Origin: Ramlibacter sp.
GTDB taxonomy: Bacteria; Pseudomonadota; Gammaproteobacteria; Burkholderiales; Burkholderiaceae_C
Direction of reading: 5' to 3'
Length of the DNA: 64,000 bases
Assembly: GCA_019635435.1 (NCBI GenBank)
Contig: JAHBZM010000001.1
Span: 248,001 to 312,000, forward strand
The notes beneath the pieces were generated by a model that saw nothing but the letters and a program-made list of their open reading frames with translations, did not search any database and had not been told where the DNA came from. This document shows, piece after piece, positions 1-8,614 of this stretch (position 1 is the first letter of the stretch; the number at the start of each line of letters is the position of its first letter). Both the position numbers and the translations under genes were made by a program.

Positions 1-597
1 CTGGCCTTCAACACCTATCCGCTGTGGACGGCGTTCTGGTCGGCCGTGGTGTACCGCCAGCGGCCCGAGCGCGCCATGGTGATCGCCATGCCGGTGATCC
101 TCGCTGGCCTGGCGCTGGCGCTGGACGTGTTCGGCGCCGCCTCGGGCCTGGGCGCGGCGGGCCAGTGGGGGCGCATTGGCGTGGGCGTGGCCTTTGCGCT
201 GGCGGCGGCGGCCACCTTCGGCCTGGCCCTGGTGCTCACGCAGCATGAAGCGGGCGATGTCGATGGCCGGGTGCGCACCGCCACCACCATGACCATGGCG
301 GGCCTGGTGGCGCTGGCCACCATCGGCCTGCAGGGCGGGTTTCATCTGCCCAACGCGGCCGCCGGCTGGGGCGGGCTGGCCGCGCTGACCTTTCTTTATG
401 GCACGGCCTTCACCATCATGTTCACCGTGCTGCCCAAGCTCGGCGTGGTCGGCAACTCGGCCATCATGAATGTGGAGCCGGTGTTTGCGCTGGTGCTGGC
501 CTGGCTGATCCTGGGCCAGGCCATCGCGCCGATCCAGATCGTCGGCGCGCTGGTGGTGGTGGGCGCGGTGATGACGCTGGGGCTGCGCAAGCGCTGA
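1..597 (+). CDS. DMT/EamA-family transporter, 3' part (5' end outside window)
   Basis: The frame is open from base 1 to the TGA at 595-597, giving 198 visible residues, so the gene starts before the window. The protein is a run of hydrophobic helices with the DMT signature near the end: a GTAFTIMFTVLPKLGVV segment, then NVEPVFALVLAWLILGQ and a last helix before a basic GLRKR tail. This is the second EamA repeat of a drug/metabolite transporter, an inner-membrane permease of unknown substrate. Its stop codon abuts the stop of the convergent alr gene with no spacer. Family is confident; substrate cannot be inferred. Confidence 0.85.
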   Translation: MAFNTYPLWTAFWSAVVYRQRPERAMVIAMPVILAGLALALDVFGAASGLGAAGQWGRIGVGVAFALAAAATFGLALVLTQHEAGDVDGRVRTATTMTMAGLVALATIGLQGGFHLPNAAAGWGGLAALTFLYGTAFTIMFTVLPKLGVVGNSAIMNVEPVFALVLAWLILGQAIAPIQIVGALVVVGAVMTLGLRKR

Positions 598-1695
598 TCA
601 GTCGCCCGTCACCACCGGCACCCGCGGCGCCAGCGCGCACATCAGCTCATAGCCCACGGTGCCGGCGGCCTGGGCCACGTCATCGATCGGCAGCACGGCG
701 CCGCCGGAGGCACGACCCCACAGCGTCACTTCACTGCCAAAGCCCGCGTCGGGCACCGGCGTCAGGTCCACCGTGATCATGTCCATGCTGACCCGGCCCA
801 CCATGCGGGTGCGCACGCCATTGACCAGCACCGGCGTGCCCGTGGTGCAGTGGCGCGGGTAGCCGTCGGCATAGCCGCAGGCCACGATGCCAATGCGCAA
901 CGGCGCATCGGCGGTAAAGCTCGAGCCATAGCCCACGGTGTCCCCGGGCTGCAGGTTCTGCACGCCAATCAGCTGGCTGGCCAGCGTCATCGCGCCCTGC
1001 AAGTCCCATTGCCCGGCCGAGTGTTCGGGATGGTCCGGCGCACTGCCGTAAATCGCAATGCCCGGGCGGACCCAGTCGGCCCGCACATCGGCCGCCTGGG
1101 CGTGGCGCAGCGTGGCAGCGCTGTTGCCCAGGGTGCGCTCACCCGGCAGGTCGCGCGTGGCCTGGGCAAACGCCGCCACCTGGTGGGCAATGCCGCGCGG
1201 GCCATCGGCGTCACTGAAGTGGGTCATGAGCGAGATTTCGTCCACCTGCGGCAGCGCGTTCAGGCGCGTCCAGGCACTGCGGTAGACCGAGGGCACAAAG
1301 CCCAGACGGTTCATGCCCGAGTTCATCTTCAGGAACACCCGGTGGGGTTGGTGCGTCTTGTGGGTGGCCAGCATGTCGATCTGCTCGCGGCAATGCACGG
1401 TGTGCCAGAGGTTCAGGCGCGAACACAGCTCCAGGTCGCGCGGCTCGAACACGCCCTCGAGCAGCAGGATGGGCCCGCGCCAGCCCAGGGCACGCACGCG
1501 CTCGGCCTCGGCCAGGTCCAGCAGGGCAAAGCCGTCCGCCGCGCGCAGGCCTTCGAACACCCGCTCGATGCCATGGCCATAGGCATTGGCCTTGACCACG
1601 CCCCAGACCTTGGCATCGGGCGCGGCAGTGCGCACCCTGGCCAGGTTGTGGCGCAGCGCGCCGGTGTGGATGGTGGCCTGGATGGGACGGGGCAT
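598..1695 (-). CDS. alr: alanine racemase
   Basis: PLP-dependent interconversion of L- and D-alanine, supplying D-Ala for peptidoglycan. The 365-residue protein carries the PLP lysine in VVKANAYGHG (Lys35), a Met-Asn-Ser-Gly-Met-Asn-Arg-Leu-Gly-Phe stretch, the catalytic tyrosine in GYGSSF near residue 260, and GYADGYPR. I chose MPRPIQ as start because alanine racemases begin just before the first beta strand; an upstream in-frame ATG at 1725 would add ten atypical residues. Length is normal for the family. The gene is divergent from lplT and shares its 132 bp upstream region. Confidence 0.95.
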   Translation of the reverse strand: MPRPIQATIHTGALRHNLARVRTAAPDAKVWGVVKANAYGHGIERVFEGLRAADGFALLDLAEAERVRALGWRGPILLLEGVFEPRDLELCSRLNLWHTVHCREQIDMLATHKTHQPHRVFLKMNSGMNRLGFVPSVYRSAWTRLNALPQVDEISLMTHFSDADGPRGIAHQVAAFAQATRDLPGERTLGNSAATLRHAQAADVRADWVRPGIAIYGSAPDHPEHSAGQWDLQGAMTLASQLIGVQNLQPGDTVGYGSSFTADAPLRIGIVACGYADGYPRHCTTGTPVLVNGVRTRMVGRVSMDMITVDLTPVPDAGFGSEVTLWGRASGGAVLPIDDVAQAAGTVGYELMCALAPRVPVVTGD

Positions 1696-1827
1696 GGAGG
1701 TCGCTCTTTTGCAGTGAACTGTCAAGCGGATTTTGTCATTACCCGCCGTGATATAACGCCCTGTCGTCAGGAGACAGCCTCTATATTGCCCGGCATTAGT
1801 TCACCGAATGCCCCAGCCAGACACTCG

Positions 1828-3111
1828 ATGAAGCGCGGTTTTTACACCATCATGTCGGCCCAGTTTTTTTCGTCACTGGCCGACAACGCGCTTTTCGTGG
1901 CCGCCGTCGAACTGCTGCGCACCAGCGGCGCCGCCGAGTGGCAGCGCGCCGCCCTGGTGCCGATGTTCGCGCTGTTTTACGTGATCCTGGCGCCGTTCGT
2001 GGGGGCCTTCGCCGACGCGCTGCCCAAGGGCAAGGTCATGTTCGTGAGCAACGCCATCAAGGTGGTGGGTTGCGTGATGATGCTGTTTGGCGGCCACCCG
2101 CTGCTGTCGTTCGCGGTCGTGGGGCTGGGCGCCGCGGCCTATTCGCCGGCCAAGTACGGCATCCTGACCGAGCTGCTACCGGCCTCGCAACTGGTCAAGG
2201 CCAATGGCTGGATCGAGGGGCTGACCATCGCGTCCATCATCCTGGGCATCCTGCTGGGCGGCCAGCTGGTGAGCCACGCGGTGTCAAGCCACCTGCTGTC
2301 GTTTGACTTTCCCTTCATCGACACCAACATCGACACCCCGCCCGAGGCAGCCATCGCCGTGCTGATCTTCATCTACGCGCTGGCGGCCTGGTTCAACACC
2401 CGCATCCCGCACACCGGCGTGGAAATGCGCGCCATGCCGCGCAACCTGCTGGAGCTGGTGCCCGACTTCTGGACCTGCAACTCGCGTCTGTGGCATGACA
2501 AGCTCGGGCAGATTTCGCTGGCCACGACCACGCTGTTCTGGGGCGTGAGCGGCAACCTGCGCTACATCATCCTGGCCTGGAGCGCGGCGGCGCTGGGCTA
2601 CAGCACCACCCAGGCCTCTTCACTGTCGGGGGTGGTGGCCATCGGCACGGCCGTGGGCGCGGTGCTGGCGTCCATGCGCATGAAACTGGACACCGCCACC
2701 CGCGTGATCCCGCTGGGCATCGGCATGGGGCTGCTGGTGATTTTCATGAATTTCATCGGCAATGTCTGGGTGGCCGCGCCCTTCCTCATCCTGCTGGGCG
2801 GGCTGGGCGGCTTCCTGGTGGTGCCGATGAACGCGCTGCTGCAGCACCGGGGCCACAACCTCATGGGAGCCGGCCGGTCCATCGCGGTGCAGAACTTCAA
2901 CGAGCAGGCCTGCATCCTGGGGCTGGGCGCGTTCTACAGCCTGTCCACGGGCATGGGCCTGTCGGCCTTCGGCGCGATCACCGCCTTTGGCGTGCTGGTG
3001 GCAGGCTTCATGTGGCTGATCAAGCGCTGGCACGCCTCCAATTGCGTGAAGCACCGCGCCGAGGTCGAGCACCTGCTGGAAGTGGCGCGCCACGACAACC
3101 TGCATGGGTGA
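1828..3111 (+). CDS. lplT: lysophospholipid transporter LplT (MFS)
   Basis: Inner-membrane MFS protein that flips lysophospholipids inward for reacylation. The 427 residues begin MKRGFYTIMSAQFFSSLADNA, with the LplT-typical sequence AAYSPAKYGILTELLP near residue 110 and about twelve hydrophobic helices. The frame is open far upstream, but the ATG at 1828 is chosen because the typical N-terminus starts there and the upstream part is antisense to alr. In enterobacteria lplT is paired with aas; no acyltransferase of that type is next to it here. Confidence 0.92.
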   Translation: MKRGFYTIMSAQFFSSLADNALFVAAVELLRTSGAAEWQRAALVPMFALFYVILAPFVGAFADALPKGKVMFVSNAIKVVGCVMMLFGGHPLLSFAVVGLGAAAYSPAKYGILTELLPASQLVKANGWIEGLTIASIILGILLGGQLVSHAVSSHLLSFDFPFIDTNIDTPPEAAIAVLIFIYALAAWFNTRIPHTGVEMRAMPRNLLELVPDFWTCNSRLWHDKLGQISLATTTLFWGVSGNLRYIILAWSAAALGYSTTQASSLSGVVAIGTAVGAVLASMRMKLDTATRVIPLGIGMGLLVIFMNFIGNVWVAAPFLILLGGLGGFLVVPMNALLQHRGHNLMGAGRSIAVQNFNEQACILGLGAFYSLSTGMGLSAFGAITAFGVLVAGFMWLIKRWHASNCVKHRAEVEHLLEVARHDNLHG

Positions 3112-3159
3112 CGCGGCCCGCAGCGGCGCGCGGCGGCACCCTCCGGACACGCCCGGTCC

Positions 3160-4035
3160 ATGAGCCCCCTGTTGCCCGTCGCGGCATTGATGCTCAACGC
3201 GCTGGTGTGGGGCCTGTCGTGGTGGCCGTTCCGCGCGCTGGAAGGTCACGGCCTGCACCCTTTGTGGTCCACGGCGCTGATCTACGCCTTCTCGCTGGTC
3301 TGCCTGCTGCTGGCGCGGCCGGGGGCCTGGAGCGCGTTTGCCCGACACCCGCTGCTGTGGCTGCTGGCCGCCGCGGCCGGGCTCACCAATGTGGGCTTCA
3401 ACTGGGCCGTGACGGTGGGCGACGTGGTGCGCGTGGTGCTGCTGTTCTACCTGATGCCCGCCTGGAGCGTGCTGCTGGCCTGGCCGCTGCTGGGCGAAAA
3501 ACCCACGGCAGGTTCCCTGCTACGCCTGCTGCTGGCGCTGACCGGCGTGGTGGTGGTGCTCAAGACCGGCAACACGCCCTGGCCCGTTCCCGAAGGCCTG
3601 GCCGACTGGCTGGCCCTGATGGGCGGCTTCAGCTTCGCGCTCACCAACATCCTGCTGCTCAAGCTCAGCCCGGTGCCGGCGGCCTCGCGCGTGCTGGCCA
3701 TGTTTGCCGGCGGCGCGCTCATGGCCAGCCTCACGGCCGCCGCCGGCATGGCCCAGGGGCTGGTGACCGCGCCACCCGCGCCCGCGCTGCCCTGGCTGGC
3801 CGTGGCTTTGGCGCTGGGCCTGGCCTTTCTGGTGGGCAACCTGTGCCTGCAGTACGGGGCCTCCCGCCTGGCGGCGCACACCACGGCGCTGGTCATGTTG
3901 TCGGAGGTGGTGTTTGCCAGCGTCTCGTCGGTGGCGGCCGGGGCCGCCCAGCTCACCAGCCGCACGCTGCTGGGCGGCGCGCTGATCCTGCTGGCCGCGG
4001 GTTGGTCGGCCTGGCCCGCGCGCCCGCCGGGCTGA
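3160..4035 (+). CDS. DMT/EamA-family transporter
   Basis: A 291-residue inner-membrane protein made of ten predicted helices in two EamA repeats (about residues 5-140 and 150-285). The first repeat has ALVWGLSWWPFRALEG and YLMPAWSVLLAWPLLGE; the second has FSFALTNILLLKLSP and LSEVVFASVSSV. It starts 48 bases after lplT on the same strand and may be co-transcribed. Substrate unknown. It is not closely similar to the DMT protein at the left edge, judging by eye. Confidence 0.9.
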   Translation: MSPLLPVAALMLNALVWGLSWWPFRALEGHGLHPLWSTALIYAFSLVCLLLARPGAWSAFARHPLLWLLAAAAGLTNVGFNWAVTVGDVVRVVLLFYLMPAWSVLLAWPLLGEKPTAGSLLRLLLALTGVVVVLKTGNTPWPVPEGLADWLALMGGFSFALTNILLLKLSPVPAASRVLAMFAGGALMASLTAAAGMAQGLVTAPPAPALPWLAVALALGLAFLVGNLCLQYGASRLAAHTTALVMLSEVVFASVSSVAAGAAQLTSRTLLGGALILLAAGWSAWPARPPG

Positions 4036-4109
4036 CCCCATCCGTCACGGCGCCCGCAGGGGCTTGCAGGCCGTGGTACCTTGCATCCACTGCATTCCGG
4101 GAGTTTTCC

Positions 4110-4601
4110 ATGACCACTGTCTACGACTTTGAAGCCGCGCAGATCGACGGCAAGCGCGTCAAGCTGTCCAGATACAAGGGCAAGGCCCTGCTGATCGTCA
4201 ACACCGCAAGCGCCTGCGGCTTCACGCCGCAGTTTGGCGGGCTCGAGGAACTTCACCAGACCTATGGCAAGAAGGGCCTGGTGGTGCTGGGCTTCCCGTG
4301 CAACCAGTTCGGCGCCCAGGACCCGGGCAGCAATGAGGAGATTGCCGGGTTCTGCCAGCTCAACTACGGCGTGAGCTTTCCGATGATGGCCAAGATCGAC
4401 GTCAATGGGCCCGGGGCCGACCCGCTGTACCAGTGGCTCAGCTCGGAGGCGCCGGGCCTGCTGGGCAGCAAGGCCATCAAGTGGAACTTCACCAAGTTCC
4501 TGATCGGCAAGGACGGCCAGGTGCTCAAGCGCTTTGCCCCCCAGGATGCCCCGGCCGCGCTGGCGAAGGATATCGAGGAAGCACTGGCCGCAGCCGCTTG
4601 A
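4110..4601 (+). CDS. glutathione peroxidase family protein (thioredoxin fold)
   Basis: A 163-residue peroxidase of the BtuE/Gpx type, reducing hydroperoxides with glutathione or thioredoxin. The peroxidatic cysteine is Cys36 in NTASACGFTPQ, where most homologues have VASKCG(F/L)T. The Gln of GFPCNQFG and the Trp-Asn of KWNFTKFL complete the catalytic tetrad. The ATG at 4110 begins MTTVYDFEA, the usual N-terminus. Its last 77 bases overlap the 3' end of the convergent acyltransferase gene. Confidence 0.93.
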   Translation: MTTVYDFEAAQIDGKRVKLSRYKGKALLIVNTASACGFTPQFGGLEELHQTYGKKGLVVLGFPCNQFGAQDPGSNEEIAGFCQLNYGVSFPMMAKIDVNGPGADPLYQWLSSEAPGLLGSKAIKWNFTKFLIGKDGQVLKRFAPQDAPAALAKDIEEALAAAA

Positions 4602-5724
4602 GCCCGAACAGCGGCCGCAGCCAGGCGCTGCGCCGCACGATGGCGGTGACGCCCCAGCAGCCCAGCACCGTGCCGGCCACCAGCAGCGTGGGTTCCAGCA
4701 CCGGCCCCAGGGCCAGCGGCGCCAGGCCCACGGCCAGCACGATGATGAAGGTCTGGTGCAGCATGTACCACGGGTAGACCGATTCGTTGGCCCAGTTCAG
4801 CCAGGGCCAGGGGCGGTTGAGCTTGCGGTGGGCCCAGCCCAGCACGGCGACCAGGGTGGTCCACAGGTACAGGTCGGCCACCAGCCGCAGCAGCAGGCGC
4901 GGTGCGCCAGGGGACTCCAGCGGCAGCGCTTCGCGCAAGCCCGTGAAGGCCACCAGCAGGGCGGCGGACAGCCCCAGCGCCAGCCAGCGCAGGCGCATGA
5001 GTGCGGCCCAGACGCCCTGGTCCAGACCCATCCAGAAGCCGTAGAGAAACAGCGTGAAGTACACCGCATGGACCCAGCCGTCGTGCAGCAGGTCATGGGT
5101 GACCGGAAAGTGCGGCCAGAGCGTGAACGAGTACAGCATCAGCGGCAGGGTGGGCACCAGCAGCAGGCCGGCGCCACGCAGGCCGTTGAAGGCGCGCCGC
5201 AGGCGCTGGCCGGGCGCCGAATCCAGCAGCGGCAGCAGCGCCGCCAGCACCAGGGTGTAGACCCACAGGTAGGCCAGGTACCAGAGATGGTTCCAGGTGA
5301 CGCCTTCGCGCCAGCCATCGAAGGCGCCGCGCGGCCACGGCCCGCCGCTGTAGTAGCGCAGCAGGAAGTCACCGAAGCCCGGCGCCACCAGGCCGTTGGC
5401 CACGCCCTGCGCATAGGGCTGGTAGGGCACGATCACGGCCATGCCAAAGGCCAGCGGCAGCACCAGGCGCCAACTGCGCAGCCGCACCAGCGCGCCCGCG
5501 GTGCGGCCGCGCCGCAGAAAGCCGAACGCCAGGCCCGAGATCAAGAACACCAGGTCCATGCGCCAGAGGTTCAGCGCCCGCATCGGGGCCTGCAGCCAGC
5601 CGGCGGCGTGCGGGCTCTTGAGGTGCCAGCCCCAATCAGCGACGTAGTACATCGCCACGTGGTACAGGATGACCAGGGCAAAAGCCAGGGCGCGCAGGGC
5701 GTCGATGTCGTGGCGGCGGTTCAT
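4525..5724 (-). CDS. acyltransferase 3 family integral membrane protein (OpgC/MdoC-like)
   Basis: A 399-residue protein with about ten transmembrane helices. It opens with the acyltransferase-3 signature RRHDIDALRALAFALVILYHVAMYY, including the Arg-x-x-Asp and the conserved His in LYHV. Such proteins O-acylate extracytoplasmic glycans or small molecules; MdoC/OpgC succinylates glucans, but the acceptor here cannot be told. The C-terminal ~25 residues (RPVLPRYPSPARPGHPGG) are read antisense to the end of the peroxidase gene and look unlike family sequence, so the original stop may have been lost. It is divergent from a membrane LytTR regulator. Confidence 0.85.
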   Translation of the reverse strand: MNRRHDIDALRALAFALVILYHVAMYYVADWGWHLKSPHAAGWLQAPMRALNLWRMDLVFLISGLAFGFLRRGRTAGALVRLRSWRLVLPLAFGMAVIVPYQPYAQGVANGLVAPGFGDFLLRYYSGGPWPRGAFDGWREGVTWNHLWYLAYLWVYTLVLAALLPLLDSAPGQRLRRAFNGLRGAGLLLVPTLPLMLYSFTLWPHFPVTHDLLHDGWVHAVYFTLFLYGFWMGLDQGVWAALMRLRWLALGLSAALLVAFTGLREALPLESPGAPRLLLRLVADLYLWTTLVAVLGWAHRKLNRPWPWLNWANESVYPWYMLHQTFIIVLAVGLAPLALGPVLEPTLLVAGTVLGCWGVTAIVRRSAWLRPLFGLKRLRPVLPRYPSPARPGHPGGQSA

Positions 5725-5870
5725 GGGCGGCTCCGGGAGTGGACAGGGCCGCGATGATCAGCCGGACAGCCTCTGGCCAGGTGCCCGATGGGACGAACCC
5801 GCCGGTTTTTGTGACGAGCGGCGGCGACCGGGGACGAACTCCGTAGCCGCCGGCCCTAGACTCTGGCCCC

Positions 5871-6764
5871 ATGACCGACAGCGTCACCATCTGGCTTCGC
5901 CGCTACCAGCCCTATCGCCGCCGGGCCGAGGTGGCTTTCTGGGTGGTGGTGCTGGGGCTGAATGCTGCCTTCAACAGCGCGGTGGCGTGGATGGACCTGC
6001 GCCGCAGCCGCCCGGACGTGCAGGCCTGGGAGCCGGTGCTGTGGGAAGTGTCGAGCGTTCTGGTGCTGGGCCTGATGGTCCCGGCGCTGATCGCCTTCGA
6101 GCGGCGCTACCCGCTGCGCTGGGAGCGGCTGCCGCGCCACCTGGGCGCGCACCTCGTGGCCAGCGTGGTGTTCTGCGCGGCCCACATGGCATTGATGTTT
6201 GCGCTGCGCTACCCCGTCTACGCGCTGGTGGGCGCCACCTACCGGCCGGGCCCCTGGCTGACCCAGTTCGGCTACGAGTACCTCAAAGACGTTCGCAGTT
6301 ACGCCACCCTGCTGCTCACGGTGCTGGGCTACCGGCTGCTGCTGCTGCGGGCGCAGGGCGAGGCCAGGGTGCTGGACCCGGCCGAGGCGCCCGCCGGCGA
6401 AGCACCCGCGCCACCCACGCCGACCGTGGCGACGCGGCCCGAGCGCTTCCTGGTGCGCAAGCTGCGCAAGGAGTTCCTGGTGGCGGCGGCCGACATCGAA
6501 TGGCTGCAGGCCCAGGGCAACTATGTGGCCCTGCATGTGCACGGCCACGACTACCTGCTGCGCTCGACGTTGTCGGACTTCATGGCGCAGCTGGACCCGG
6601 CGCGCTTCGCGCGGGTGCACCGCAGCCATGTGGTGAACCTGGACCGGATTGCCGAAATCGAGCCCACCGATGGCGGGGATGCGGTGCTGCGCATGAAGGA
6701 CGGCTCCACGGTGCCGTGCAGCCGGCGCTACCGTGACGCGCTGGCCGGCCCCGCGCCCGGCTGA
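5871..6764 (+). CDS. membrane-bound LytTR-family transcriptional regulator
   Basis: A 297-residue protein. About four hydrophobic helices occupy residues 20-170. A Pro/Ala linker (PAEAPAGEAPAPPTPT) leads to a C-terminal LytTR DNA-binding domain (about 195-290) with FLVRKLRKEFLVAAADIEWLQAQGNYV and FARVHRSHVVNLDRI. There is no receiver domain, so this is the one-component membrane LytTR type, presumably sensing a membrane signal directly. The acyltransferase starts 146 bp away on the other strand. Regulators of this class often act on a divergent membrane-protein gene, so I infer that one as a target. Confidence 0.88.
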   Translation: MTDSVTIWLRRYQPYRRRAEVAFWVVVLGLNAAFNSAVAWMDLRRSRPDVQAWEPVLWEVSSVLVLGLMVPALIAFERRYPLRWERLPRHLGAHLVASVVFCAAHMALMFALRYPVYALVGATYRPGPWLTQFGYEYLKDVRSYATLLLTVLGYRLLLLRAQGEARVLDPAEAPAGEAPAPPTPTVATRPERFLVRKLRKEFLVAAADIEWLQAQGNYVALHVHGHDYLLRSTLSDFMAQLDPARFARVHRSHVVNLDRIAEIEPTDGGDAVLRMKDGSTVPCSRRYRDALAGPAPG

Positions 6765-6795
6765 GGGGCTCTGGCGCTGCGCGGGGCTGCCGCGT

Positions 6796-7506
6796 TCAGC
6801 ATGCCCAGCCCTGCTCGCGCGCCCTCGCCTCGTCCAGCCGCACCAGGTCGGCCAGCGTGCGCCCGGGCTCGTCGCGAAAGCGCTCCTCGAGCCGCCGCAC
6901 GTAGGTGATGCGGTCCACCCGGAAGCTGCGGAAGTCCTCGCGGCTTTCGCACCAGGCCGCGAGCGTCCAGACCTTGCCCCAGTAGAAGCAGCCCAGCGGG
7001 CGCAGCGTGCGCTCGCTGGCCTTGTCGCTCAGGTCACGGTACTGGATGAAGACCTTGCAGCGCGCCTGCACTGCCTCGCGCAGGGTCTGCAATGTGCGCT
7101 GGGCCGGCGGGCCCAGGCCACCGCCGGAAGCAAACACCGCCAGGGCCTCGGCGGCCGCGCGCGCGTCGCCCGGCAGCACCGACATGATCTTGCCCAGCGC
7201 GTCCTGGGCGCTTTGCGCCAGCGCCGGGTCGAGCCAGACCTGGGCCACGCGCACCGAAGCCACCAGCGCCTTGGCTTCGTCCTGGGTGAACATCATGGGC
7301 GGCAGGTCGAAGCCCGCGCCCAGCCGGTAGCCCACCCCGGCCTCGCCCTCGATCGGCACGCCCTGGTGCTGCAGGTCGGCCACGTCGCGGTAGATGGTGC
7401 GCTCGGACACTTCCATGCGCTGGGCCAGGAAGGCGGCCGTGGTCAGGCGCCGCCCGCGGATGAGCTGGATGATGTGGAACAGGCGGTCGGCGCGGCGCAT
7501 GGACAT
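6796..7506 (-). CDS. YafY-type HTH/WYL-domain transcriptional regulator
   Basis: A 236-residue DeoR/YafY-like regulator. The N-terminal winged helix (MRRADRLFHIIQLIRGRRLTT...SERTIYRDVADLQ, residues 3-55) is followed by a WYL domain (about 130-205) with IQYRDLSDKASERTLRPLGCFYWGKVWTLAAWC and FRSFRVDRI. Cytoplasmic one-component regulator with unknown ligand. It is divergent from the cupin-like gene, and the 136 bp between them contains candidate operator repeats, so autoregulation and control of the neighbour are plausible. Confidence 0.9.
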   Translation of the reverse strand: MSMRRADRLFHIIQLIRGRRLTTAAFLAQRMEVSERTIYRDVADLQHQGVPIEGEAGVGYRLGAGFDLPPMMFTQDEAKALVASVRVAQVWLDPALAQSAQDALGKIMSVLPGDARAAAEALAVFASGGGLGPPAQRTLQTLREAVQARCKVFIQYRDLSDKASERTLRPLGCFYWGKVWTLAAWCESREDFRSFRVDRITYVRRLEERFRDEPGRTLADLVRLDEARAREQGWAC

Positions 7507-7586
7507 GAAGGGGTCAATGGGAGCGGGTGGGCGGTGTGACGTCCGGCCCCGGGGAAACGGGAAGCCAACATTCTGGACCGATTCGC

Positions 7587-7634
7587 GTCAGGAGCTGTCA
7601 GTAGTGTGGCGCCCGCGCGCAGGCAGCTGACAGG
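7587..7634. promoter_or_regulatory. candidate operator: GTCAG direct repeat plus inverted CTGACAG
   Basis: The divergent spacer holds GTCAG at 7587-7591 and again at 7597-7601 (centre spacing 10 bp, one helical turn). CTGTCAG at 7595-7601 is inverted relative to CTGACAG at 7627-7633, just ahead of the ATG at 7643. The regularity next to a WYL regulator suggests its binding site; this is inference from layout. Confidence 0.4.
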
Positions 7635-7642
7635 ACTCTAGA

Positions 7643-8614
7643 ATGACCGCTCCCATGACCCAGCCCACCGGCCCGACCTTCCAGCGCATCGAGGAGGTGC
7701 CGTTCGCGGCGTTCGAGCAGGGCGGCCACATCGCCGGGCGGCGCACGCCGCTGCTGGTCAAGGGCGCGGTGCGGCACTGGCCCGCCTGGGACCGCTGGTC
7801 TTTTGACCACCTGGCCGACCTGTGCGAGGACCGCCCCGAACCCATCACGGCGCGGTTCCAGACCGGCCTGACCGAACAGGGCGCCACGCGCCAGGCGCGT
7901 CACCTGCCCGTGGCACCGTACCTGCGCGAGCTGGGCCGGCAGGCCGTGGCCCAGGGCGGCAACGGTGCGACGCTGGCGCCCTACCCACCCTCCACCACCG
8001 AAGTTCCGGGCCAGCGCTTTACGCTGGACTGGTCGCGCATGAACTTCACGCCCGACCGCCTGTACCTGCAGCAGTGGGACATGCTGGCGGCGCTGCCCGC
8101 GCTGCGCCGGGACTTTCCGCTGCGCCGGCTGTGGCCCGGCGGGCGCCTGACCTGGGAGTACGTGTTCATGGGCCCGGCCAACACGCTGTCCGGCCTGCAC
8201 TTTGACTTTCCCAACAACTGGTTTTGCCAGGTGCGCGGCACCAAGGAGTTCATCCTGTTCGGGCCCGAGCAGACCCCGCACCTGAGCGTGGCCCGCAAGT
8301 ACGACTGGGGCGCCACGCTGAGCGAGGTGGACATCGCCCGGCTCGACCAGCAGCCCGCCGTGCGCGACCGGTTTGCCCGGGCGCATGGGATCTATGCCCG
8401 GGTCGAGGCGGGTGACGCGCTGTACATCCCGCGGCGCACCTGGCACGCGGTGGTGTCGCTGACCCCGTCGATCAGCATCGGCATCTTCGGGCTCACGCCC
8501 TTCGAGGTGGCCACGGGCGGCAGCCTGGCCACGATCCAGGACGGCCTGCACCGCGCGCGGCTGTACCGCTGGGGCCATTGCACCTGCCACCCGGCGCGGC
8601 CTTCCGCCGCCTAG
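7643..8614 (+). CDS. cupin-like / JmjC-type 2-oxoglutarate-Fe(II) oxygenase-like protein
   Basis: A 323-residue protein of the cupin_8/JmjC-like family. N-terminal features typical of the family are TPLLVKGAVRHWPAWDRWSFDHL and, in the middle, YLQQWDM. The iron-binding HxD is in SGLHFDFPNNWF (about residue 185) and the distal histidine in PRRTWHAVVSL (about 272). Homologues are protein hydroxylases or peptide-modifying enzymes. No substrate protein or peptide gene is adjacent, so the target is open. ATG chosen at 7643; a second in-frame Met five codons later is equally possible. Confidence 0.82.
   Translation: MTAPMTQPTGPTFQRIEEVPFAAFEQGGHIAGRRTPLLVKGAVRHWPAWDRWSFDHLADLCEDRPEPITARFQTGLTEQGATRQARHLPVAPYLRELGRQAVAQGGNGATLAPYPPSTTEVPGQRFTLDWSRMNFTPDRLYLQQWDMLAALPALRRDFPLRRLWPGGRLTWEYVFMGPANTLSGLHFDFPNNWFCQVRGTKEFILFGPEQTPHLSVARKYDWGATLSEVDIARLDQQPAVRDRFARAHGIYARVEAGDALYIPRRTWHAVVSLTPSISIGIFGLTPFEVATGGSLATIQDGLHRARLYRWGHCTCHPARPSAA

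Noticed and set aside
1700..1827. Sigma70 promoter for lplT (TTGTCA and TATAAC)
   Set aside because: The spacing between the two boxes is about 13 bp, too short to be called.
850..3111. A longer 753-codon frame ending as lplT
   Set aside because: The first ~325 codons run antisense to alr and do not resemble protein; the family N-terminus starts at 1828.
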